In this document: piece by piece, positions 6,172-11,594 of the stretch
Layout: every line of letters starts with the position of its first letter
How positions within the stretch are numbered: the first letter of the stretch is position 1
DNA from: an uncultured Mycoplasmatota bacterium
GTDB lineage: Bacteria; Bacillota_I; Bacilli_A; RF39; UBA660
Direction of reading: 5' to 3'
Assembly (NCBI GenBank): GCA_946613765.1
Contig: CAMOFW010000019.1
Location: forward strand, 1-11,594
Length of the DNA: 11,594 bases
The notes under the pieces: model-generated
Seen by the model: the letters and a program-made list of their open reading frames with translations, nothing else
Databases searched by the model: none
Told to the model about the DNA's origin: nothing
Position numbers and translations under genes: made by a program

Positions 6172-8322
6172 CTAATATAATCCTTTAAATTTAACAGTTA
6201 CTTTCTTATCAATTTTACTTCCTTTTTCTATATTTTGAGAATAAGCATAACCATATCCTTCAAGTTCATATTCCACATTCATTAAATTTAATACTTCTTT
6301 AACTTCCTTATAAGATAATCCACTAAAATCAATCATTGTCTTATCATAATCATTAGTAAGTAATACTACAAGTCCATTCTCATATACAATTATCCCATCG
6401 TTTGGATATTGATTAATAATCTTCTTACCAGTCCCTAAAGTAATAACTTTAATACCAGCATTCTTAAGTTCTTTTTCTACATCTGTCACTATTTTATTTG
6501 AATAATCATTTAATAAAATATTTTTGTTTTCATTAACCTTTTCTTCAATACTTAAATACTTAGATGTATTAACTAATACTTCCTTAACAGCAGGTGCTAT
6601 ATAATTACTACCATCTTTAGGCTTTTTAATTGCCATATAAATAATTATTTCAGGATTATCTCCAGGATATAATCCTGAAAATGAATAAATATAATTACCA
6701 TCACCTGTCAAATATTTACCCTTTTCAAAAATAGAAGCTGTACCTGTTTTACCAATCAAATCATAACCTTCCATTTTATAAGCATAACCTGTTCCAGTTG
6801 TAATATCATCTGAAATAACACTTCTAAGAAGTTCCTTAATTTTTTTAACAGTAGCGTTACTTACCACAGTATCTATTTCTTCACGCTTATTTTCTAATAC
6901 CGTTTTTCCACTACTATTAACTATTTTAGAAACAACATATGGCTTAACCATTACTCCATCATTAGCAACAATTGTTAAACCTTGTAACATTTGTATAGGC
7001 GTTACCATAATACCTTGTCCATATCCAGCTGTTGCAGCTTCAACATCGTAAGTAAACGATATATCACCACCAAGTTCATTATTCAAAGTAATACCAGTAA
7101 CTTTACCAAAACCATATTTATCATAACAAGCTTTTAACTCTTTTTTTGAAATAACATTTTCAAGAATATTAGCAACCCCAATATTAGATGACATTGCGAA
7201 TCCAAAATCATAAGATATTTTTCCCCAACCTTTACCATCATTCCAGTCTTTTATTGTAACAGTATCATTTTTATCACGTGCTGATACATAAGTTTTAGAA
7301 CCAGACATAAATGTATCACTACCATTATACTTTCCACTATCAATTGCACACATATAACTAAATGTTTTCATTGTACTTCCAGGTTCATAAGTATAACTTA
7401 CAAGAGGATCCATATAATTAGTTAAATTTCTAATATTAGGATCATATGAAGGTGTAGATGAATATCCTAAAATAGCTCCACTTTTTGCATCCATTACACC
7501 CATGACTATCCATTCTGCCTTACTTTTGCTTTGACTCGCCTTAACAGCATTTTCTATGAATAGTTGAATATTGCTATCTATGGTTAAATAAACATCATCT
7601 CCATCTATAGCATCCTCTCTATACTCATTTGAATTAGCTATTCTATTACCTCTACCATCTTTCTCATAAGTAATATATCCACTAGTTCCTGTAAGTTCTT
7701 TATTATAATATCCTTCAATTCCAAGTTCTCCAACCATATAAGTATTTCCATCATCTAGTTCCTTATTCTTAGTATAGCCAACTAAATAAGAAGCAAAATC
7801 CCCATTAGGATAATATCTCTTTGTACTCTTAATAAAATCTATTCCTGGTAAGTTAAGATCTCTAATTTTTTCCATCTCTAATTGACTCAAATTTTTCCCA
7901 CCAGTTCCAAATTCTACTTGATAAGCATCCTTATTTAATAGTTCTAATATTCTTTCATAACTAGTATCTATATATTTAGCTAATTCTTTAGCAGTCTTCT
8001 CTTTATCTACTACATGACGTGGCTTACTTTCATCAGTAGTTCTACTCTTATTTAAATAAGCAATTAAAGTATAACTAGAAACATCTTGTGCTAAAGCATT
8101 ACCATTAACATCATATATTGTTCCTCTTTCAGGTAATAATACTTCTTCAACAGTATTCCTATTATTAATAAATTCACTTATACTTACTCCAGGCGTAGCC
8201 TCATAATCAACTAAACATCTATATCCCAAAGATACACCAAATATAACAAACAAAAAAAAGACAATAACATACACAAATTTACTTATCTTAAGCTTATTTG
8301 TATTTAACTTATTGCCTTTCAT
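6172..8322 (-). CDS. pbpB: Class B penicillin-binding protein with PASTA repeats (PBP2b/FtsI type), 716 aa
   Basis: This is the septal peptidoglycan transpeptidase that cross-links new wall at the division site. A single N-terminal membrane anchor lies at about 16-36 after a short basic cytoplasmic tail. The dimerisation domain starts at LLPERGTIYDVNG (62-74). The transpeptidase domain shows SxxK with nucleophile S316 (STMK), SSN at 378-380 and KTGTAS at 525-530. Two C-terminal PASTA-like repeats lie at about 607-658 and 663-714. The size equals that of Bacillus PBP2b. I start at the ATG at 8322 because AGGTGA sits about 7 bases upstream; the GTG at 8331 lies inside that ribosome site. It is the last gene of the mraZ unit, 9 bases after ftsL. 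No clear hairpin follows it. Confidence 0.93.
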   Translation of the reverse strand: MKGNKLNTNKLKISKFVYVIVFFLFVIFGVSLGYRCLVDYEATPGVSISEFINNRNTVEEVLLPERGTIYDVNGNALAQDVSSYTLIAYLNKSRTTDESKPRHVVDKEKTAKELAKYIDTSYERILELLNKDAYQVEFGTGGKNLSQLEMEKIRDLNLPGIDFIKSTKRYYPNGDFASYLVGYTKNKELDDGNTYMVGELGIEGYYNKELTGTSGYITYEKDGRGNRIANSNEYREDAIDGDDVYLTIDSNIQLFIENAVKASQSKSKAEWIVMGVMDAKSGAILGYSSTPSYDPNIRNLTNYMDPLVSYTYEPGSTMKTFSYMCAIDSGKYNGSDTFMSGSKTYVSARDKNDTVTIKDWNDGKGWGKISYDFGFAMSSNIGVANILENVISKKELKACYDKYGFGKVTGITLNNELGGDISFTYDVEAATAGYGQGIMVTPIQMLQGLTIVANDGVMVKPYVVSKIVNSSGKTVLENKREEIDTVVSNATVKKIKELLRSVISDDITTGTGYAYKMEGYDLIGKTGTASIFEKGKYLTGDGNYIYSFSGLYPGDNPEIIIYMAIKKPKDGSNYIAPAVKEVLVNTSKYLSIEEKVNENKNILLNDYSNKIVTDVEKELKNAGIKVITLGTGKKIINQYPNDGIIVYENGLVVLLTNDYDKTMIDFSGLSYKEVKEVLNLMNVEYELEGYGYAYSQNIEKGSKIDKKVTVKFKGLY

Positions 8323-8331
8323 AATTATCAC

Positions 8332-8625
8332 CTATTCTAATACAGATTTAATATTCTTATTATTATAAGAAAGTCCCATTTCATTACTAACTTCTCTTAT
8401 CTTATCTAAAGAAACCATCTCATTAATTTTCATAGCTAAGCTTTGATTATCATCACTTTCTTCTTTTATTATATCACTTAACTCCTGTATTTCCAAATTA
8501 ATTTTACTAAGTGTTGCTCTACTATAAATAATTCCTAATACCAAAAATACTGTAATAATTACAAAGAATCTATACAATCTTTTTTCACTTCTATTTTTTT
8601 TGTTAACCTTTTTCTTCTTTTTCAT
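8332..8625 (-). CDS. ftsL: Cell division protein FtsL-like, 97 aa
   Basis: This is a small bitopic membrane protein of the divisome that works with DivIC/DivIB and the septal PBP. Sequence identity in this family is low, so the call rests on architecture and position. There is a lysine-rich cytoplasmic N-terminus (1-17), one hydrophobic segment at about 19-34, a charged coiled-coil-like stretch at 38-70, and a short end (KIREVSNEMGLSY) resembling the conserved FtsL/DivIC C-terminal motif. It lies between rsmH and pbpB, the standard place for ftsL. Its ribosome site AAGGAC lies within the last codons of rsmH; the gap to rsmH is 4 bases. The length is close to the usual 90-120. Confidence 0.85.
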   Translation of the reverse strand: MKKKKKVNKKNRSEKRLYRFFVIITVFLVLGIIYSRATLSKINLEIQELSDIIKEESDDNQSLAMKINEMVSLDKIREVSNEMGLSYNNKNIKSVLE

Positions 8626-8629
8626 AACA

Positions 8630-9553
8630 TCAGTCCTTTATTTTTTCAATTACTCTAAGTCTAGCACTCCTAGCTCTATTATTTTCTTCTAATTCCATAT
8701 CATTAGCAGTTATACCTTTACTAATAATTTTTACCTTAGGTAAATATTCATCTGGAACATAAGGAAGCTTAGCAAATTTACTTGGGGCTTCACTATATTT
8801 CTTAAACATATTCTTTACTATTCTATCTTCTAAAGAATGAAAAGTAATAACACAAAGTCTTCCACCAACTTTAAGTAAATCTATTGCTTGTTCCAACGCT
8901 ACTTCAAGAACATCTAATTCATGATTAACTTCTATTCTAATAGCTTGAAATGTTTTTCTAGCAGGATGTCCATCTCTTTGTGCCTTATATGGCATACTCT
9001 TCTTAATTATTTCAACTAATTCAAAAGTAGTTTCTATTTTTTTTATTTCTCTACTCTTAACAATATTATTAGCTATACTATTAGCATATTTTTCTTCACC
9101 ATATTCTCTAAGTATTCTAGCTAATTCATGATAAGAATAATTATTAACTACTTCATAAGCTGATAAACTACTATCAGTATCCATTCTCATATCTAATTTA
9201 GCATCTTTTTGATAACTAAATCCACGATAATCTTCATCAAGTTGCATACTGGACACTCCAATATCAAAAAGTATTCCATCAACTTTACTTATATTTTCTT
9301 TAGTTAAGCATTCCTTCATATTAGCAAAATTACTTTTAATAATTTTAAAATTATTAAAATCTTTTAATCTTTCACTACTATAAAGAATAGCTTCACTATC
9401 TTGATCAAAAGCGAAAAGAAACCCCTTATTAATTCTTTTCAAGATTTCTAAACTATGTCCTCCGAATCCCAAAGTAGCATCTACATAAACTCCATCTTCC
9501 TTAATATTAAGAAAATCTATACTTTCCTTAAGTAATACACTCTTATGCTTCAT
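8630..9553 (-). CDS. rsmH: 16S rRNA (cytosine-1402-N4)-methyltransferase RsmH (MraW), 307 aa
   Basis: This is the SAM-dependent methyltransferase that modifies N4 of C1402 in the decoding centre of 16S rRNA. The SAM motif DATLGFGGHS is at 25-34, the acidic loop residue at FDQD (49-52), DIGVSSMQLD at 97-106, HPARKTFQAIRIEVN at 196-210, ITFHSLEDRIVK at 236-247 and the terminal NNRARSARLRV at 291-301. The length matches the family (about 310). I start at the ATG at 9553, which begins the family's MKHKSVLL and has GGGG nearby; the earlier ATG at 9568 lacks a ribosome site. The start overlaps the end of mraZ by 11 bases. The stop is TGA, which shows the standard genetic code here. Confidence 0.96.
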   Translation of the reverse strand: MKHKSVLLKESIDFLNIKEDGVYVDATLGFGGHSLEILKRINKGFLFAFDQDSEAILYSSERLKDFNNFKIIKSNFANMKECLTKENISKVDGILFDIGVSSMQLDEDYRGFSYQKDAKLDMRMDTDSSLSAYEVVNNYSYHELARILREYGEEKYANSIANNIVKSREIKKIETTFELVEIIKKSMPYKAQRDGHPARKTFQAIRIEVNHELDVLEVALEQAIDLLKVGGRLCVITFHSLEDRIVKNMFKKYSEAPSKFAKLPYVPDEYLPKVKIISKGITANDMELEENNRARSARLRVIEKIKD

Positions 9554-9983
9554 CCAAATCCCCATCAAATAAATGTTCAGCTATTTCATCTAGTTGTTCC
9601 AAGTTATCTTCCATTAGATTATTATATTTATCTAATGACCAAATTTCTAGACGATCATTTACCCCAATGACCACACATTCTTTTTTTAGATTTGCATATT
9701 CAATTAAAGAGTTTACAAGATTAATTCTACCTTGTTTATCGAATTCTGTTGCAGTGGCACTAGCTAAGAAAAATCTTGTAAAAGTTCTAGCATCCTTTTT
9801 AGTAAATGGTAATTTTTTAAGTTTAGAAACTATTTTTTCCCATTCCACTAAAGAATAAACAAATAAACATCCATCAAGTCCTTTTGTTACTACAAAACTA
9901 TTACCAATCTCTTCCCTAAATTTTGAAGGAATAATTAATCTTCCCTTTTCATCAATATTATGATGATATTCTCCAATTAACAT
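9543..9983 (-). CDS. mraZ: Transcriptional regulator MraZ, 146 aa
   Basis: MraZ is a DNA-binding protein of the AbrB/SpoVT fold that controls the dcw cluster it heads. Both half-domains are visible: DEKGRLIIPSKFREE at 11-25 and DKQGRINLVNSLIEY at 82-96, each with the DxxGR signature. The usual length is about 143. The start at 9983 (MLIGEYHHNIDEKGR) fits the family; the GTG at 9995 lies within the GTGGGGG ribosome site and is rejected. Three phased boxes directly upstream probably serve for autoregulation. The acidic C-terminus (GDLDEA) overlaps the start of rsmH. Confidence 0.95.
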   Translation of the reverse strand: MLIGEYHHNIDEKGRLIIPSKFREEIGNSFVVTKGLDGCLFVYSLVEWEKIVSKLKKLPFTKKDARTFTRFFLASATATEFDKQGRINLVNSLIEYANLKKECVVIGVNDRLEIWSLDKYNNLMEDNLEQLDEIAEHLFDGDLDEA

Positions 9984-9991
9984 TTTATCCC

Positions 9992-10018
9992 CCACTTTCT
10001 ACCACTCTTCACCACTTG
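9992..10018 (-). promoter_or_regulatory. MraZ operator: three direct repeats with a 10-bp period
   Basis: On the minus strand CAAGTGG (10018-10012), AGAGTGG (10008-10002) and AAAGTGG (9998-9992) are spaced exactly 10 bases apart. MraZ of other bacteria binds arrays of short G-rich repeats of this kind upstream of its own gene, and AAAGTG-type boxes are known in Mollicutes. The box nearest the gene merges with the GGGGG ribosome site at 9993-9989. The boxes lie downstream of the likely -10 element. Confidence 0.85.
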
Positions 10019-10020
10019 CA

Positions 10021-10026
10021 ATTATA
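10021..10026 (-). promoter_or_regulatory. -10 element of the mraZ operon promoter
   Basis: A perfect TATAAT lies between the terminator and the MraZ boxes. No good -35 is seen: the hexamer 17 bases upstream, AAATAG, lies in the hairpin arm. The upstream terminator leaves little room for any other promoter. Transcription would start within the MraZ box array. Confidence 0.55.
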
Positions 10027-10035
10027 ATTTATCAC

Positions 10036-10074
10036 AAAAAAAACTATTTGTAAATATTTTCACAAATAGTTTTT
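10036..10074 (-). terminator. Strong intrinsic terminator after the surface protein gene
   Basis: A perfect 13-bp stem, AAAAACTATTTGT with ACAAATAGTTTTT, has a 10-base loop and a run of eight T residues, five of which form part of the 3' arm. It ends the unit of the Ig-like protein 46 bases after its stop codon. The 46 bases between stop and hairpin hold nothing recognisable. Confidence 0.85.
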
Positions 10075-10120
10075 ACAACTTTACACATATTTTATTTTTT
10101 AACAAATTATTTAATAATAA

Positions 10121-11594
10121 TTACTGTTGATAACAATATTTACCATTAATAAGTCCATATCCAGAAGGACATGTATAATATGTAGAACTTGATGTCGTAT
10201 ATGAAGACCATCCGCTTGGACAACTTGACTGATTATACAAATAACAATAATCTCCAGATAAACTTCCTTGTGAACAAACTTTATCTGCCTTGAAGTAACA
10301 AAAGCCATCATTAGGGTTATAACCACCAGAACTACATAAATACCTTGGGCTTCTTCCACAATGTTCTTTATTAAATTCAATTGATCCATAAGGCGCACAC
10401 CAACCTCTTTTATTACCAGATACGCCATATCGTAAACAATCACAATAATATACTCGTGTAGCACTTACTGTTTTATAACAATAAGAGCCAGAATTAGAAT
10501 ATCCACTTGGACAAGTAGCCTTTGTACTACATGTTTTTTTTGAAACAGTATAAGATGAAGCATTGCTTATACTACTGCTTGTACAAGTTGTACTATTGCC
10601 TGCTTTATCAACAACAGTAAAAGTCTTAGTTCCTGTTGAATTAACAGTCAAAGTACTGTTTTTATCACCTGATGACACCCAATAATAATTGGCAATTTCT
10701 CCAACCGTATCATTATATTTGCCTACTAAGGCAGTACTATTATCATTTATTACAATATCACAAGTTGGAGGTGTAAAATCTCTTTTAAAATATACATCAA
10801 TATAACCACAATTACCAAGTTCATCACACGCTTTAATTTGAATTCGCCTTGCCCCATCAGAATAAATTTCTTTAGAAAACAATCTTGAATTTTTATCTGA
10901 TGAATAGAATTCCAAGCCAGGTGCATCATTAAAGAAATTACTATTATTACCATCAAATGATGATTTATCAGTATAGTTATATCGCATATAAGTTACATAA
11001 GCGCTATTATCACTTTTCGTCTCCAAATCACTTAAATCATCAGATACTTCCCATTTTAACTCGACCCCATTGTCCCTAAACCAAACTAAATTACTATAGT
11101 CAACGCTGGGGTTTCCATTAGTACTATTTACAGTTACAAAATAGTTACTATTATTATTTACAGAACCATTAACATATGGAGTAAGTGTAATTACTGGAGG
11201 TTTATTATCATATTTAAAATATACATCTTTATCTGTACAATTATTCAAATTATCACAAGCATGTAATTTTATATATCTATACCCATCTGAATTAATTTGA
11301 TGAGTACCTATTCCATTATTATCCAATGTCAATTCACTACTTCCAAAAACATTTGTTGTAAATGATGTATTACTTAAACCAGCCTTATTATATGACATTT
11401 TTGGCTTACCACTAACACCACTTCCACTATCAGTAACCTTAAACCATAATTCTGGAGCAAAGCCAATTGATTTTAAATTATTTCTACTTTCATTGTCTTC
11501 AACATAATTATTTTCTTTATTTATTTTTGTACTTCCATTATACATTGCAAATTCTATAACAGGTCCTACATTATCTACCCAATTAACATATAAT
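10121..11594 (-). CDS. Secreted/surface protein with Ig-like repeats and a cysteine-rich tail, 5' end cut off
   Basis: The reading frame is open to the right edge, so the N-terminus, signal peptide and start are outside the window; 490 residues are visible. It has at least two Ig-like repeats of about 130-145 residues ending in a DNxPPVI/DFTPPTC type boundary, with hallmark stretches KLHACDNLNNC and KACDELGNC. A shorter third unit follows (TKTFTVVDKAGNSTTC). The last 136 residues hold 14 cysteines and short units such as CPSGYSNSGSYCY and CPSGYGLINGKYCYQQ. There is no LPxTG motif, terminal hydrophobic segment or SLH domain, so any anchor must be elsewhere. Ser, Asn, Thr and Tyr abound, as in exported proteins. 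A role in adhesion or as an envelope stalk is plausible but inferred. A strong terminator follows the TAA. Confidence 0.85.
   Translation of the reverse strand, partial: LYVNWVDNVGPVIEFAMYNGSTKINKENNYVEDNESRNNLKSIGFAPELWFKVTDSGSGVSGKPKMSYNKAGLSNTSFTTNVFGSSELTLDNNGIGTHQINSDGYRYIKLHACDNLNNCTDKDVYFKYDNKPPVITLTPYVNGSVNNNSNYFVTVNSTNGNPSVDYSNLVWFRDNGVELKWEVSDDLSDLETKSDNSAYVTYMRYNYTDKSSFDGNNSNFFNDAPGLEFYSSDKNSRLFSKEIYSDGARRIQIKACDELGNCGYIDVYFKRDFTPPTCDIVINDNSTALVGKYNDTVGEIANYYWVSSGDKNSTLTVNSTGTKTFTVVDKAGNSTTCTSSSISNASSYTVSKKTCSTKATCPSGYSNSGSYCYKTVSATRVYYCDCLRYGVSGNKRGWCAPYGSIEFNKEHCGRSPRYLCSSGGYNPNDGFCYFKADKVCSQGSLSGDYCYLYNQSSCPSGWSSYTTSSSTYYTCPSGYGLINGKYCYQQ
10124..10531 (-). repeat. Cysteine-rich C-terminal module with CPSGY/YCY units
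   Basis: Fourteen cysteines lie in 136 residues. Short imperfect units follow one another: CPSGY...YCYK, CSSGGY...FCYF, CSQGS...YCYL, CPSGW and CPSGY...YCYQQ at the very end. The common theme is Cys-Ser/Pro-x-Gly, then about 8-10 residues, then aromatic-Cys-aromatic. The even cysteine number suits a disulfide-stabilised extracellular module. Confidence 0.7.
10760..11065 (-). repeat. Ig-like repeat unit 2 (protein level)
   Basis: This unit runs from VELKWEVSDDLSDLE to KRDFTPPTC. The closing block RIQIKACDELGNC and VYFKRDFTPP mirrors unit 1 at an offset of 143 residues. The CDxLxNC pair is kept in both and could form a local disulfide. Confidence 0.75.
11189..11455 (-). repeat. Ig-like repeat unit 1 (protein level)
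   Basis: This unit runs from PELWFKVTDSGSGVSG to KYDNKPPVI. It shares with unit 2 the opening strand (LWFKVTDSGSGVS against LKWEVSDDLSDLE) and the closing block (YIKLHACDNLNNC, VYFKYDNKPP). The partial sequence at the right edge (WVDNVGPVIEF) looks like the end of a preceding unit, so the array continues out of the window. Confidence 0.75.

Noticed and set aside
8630..8632. Use of the Mycoplasma code (TGA as tryptophan)
   Set aside because: Reading through this TGA would extend RsmH past its natural end into ftsL, and tryptophans such as the WW of the sigma factor are TGG.
9667..9858. Plus-strand ORF of 63 codons
   Set aside because: It is antisense to mraZ, which is firmly identified; no ribosome site or protein features support it.
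10111..10464. Minus-strand ORF of 117 codons in another frame
   Set aside because: It overlaps the cysteine-rich end of the surface protein, whose repeated CPSGY units prove its own frame.
10750..10956. Minus-strand ORF of 68 codons in another frame
   Set aside because: It lies within Ig-like repeat unit 2, whose similarity to unit 1 supports the other frame.
1..11594. CRISPR arrays, tRNA or rRNA genes, insertion sequences, phage genes or defence systems
   Set aside because: I found no spaced repeat array, no tRNA-like cloverleaf, no transposase or integrase motifs and no known defence domains; nearly all of the window is covered by the genes listed.

Overview
The window looks like the chromosome of a very AT-rich, walled member of the Firmicutes/Bacilli, close in style to the uncultured gut lineages that branch near the Mollicutes. 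I infer this from the base composition, from a cell-division cluster headed by mraZ, and from an RBS style matching AGAAAGGAGG. UGA is used as a real stop (end of rsmH at 8630-8632) and tryptophan is written TGG, so the code is the standard bacterial one and not the Mycoplasma/Spiroplasma code. Every gene lies on the minus strand, so transcription runs from the right edge to the left edge. No assignment below species group is possible from sequence alone.

Layout in transcription order (right to left). (1) 10121-11594: the C-terminal part of a large secreted or surface protein with Ig-like repeats and a cysteine-rich tail, ended by a strong terminator. (2) 6172-9983: a short dcw (division/cell wall) operon, mraZ-rsmH-ftsL-pbpB, tightly packed, with three 10-bp-phased MraZ boxes just ahead of mraZ. 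(3) 5640-6110: an unrecognised acidic 156-residue protein with its own near-consensus promoter and its own terminator. (4) 3649-5561: a two-gene operon of a DUF362 protein and an S66-family LD-carboxypeptidase. (5) 1698-3584: a sigma-70 protein with a complete region 1.2-4 core, a lineage-specific N-terminal extension of about 200 residues and a C-terminal extension of about 160 residues. (6) 1-1641: a short-chain dehydrogenase overlapping the start of a PLP-dependent YnbB/methionine gamma-lyase-like protein that runs off the left edge.

Transcription units are separated by hairpins that sit on or next to the stop codon of the upstream gene. The next promoter begins inside or immediately after the hairpin, so one short stretch ends one unit and starts the next. 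Most of the recognisable genes concern envelope growth (MraZ, RsmH, FtsL, PBP2b, LD-carboxypeptidase, surface protein). The most unusual item is the sigma factor, which keeps the usual -10/-12 and -35 reading residues but has altered extended -10 residues and two extra domains.
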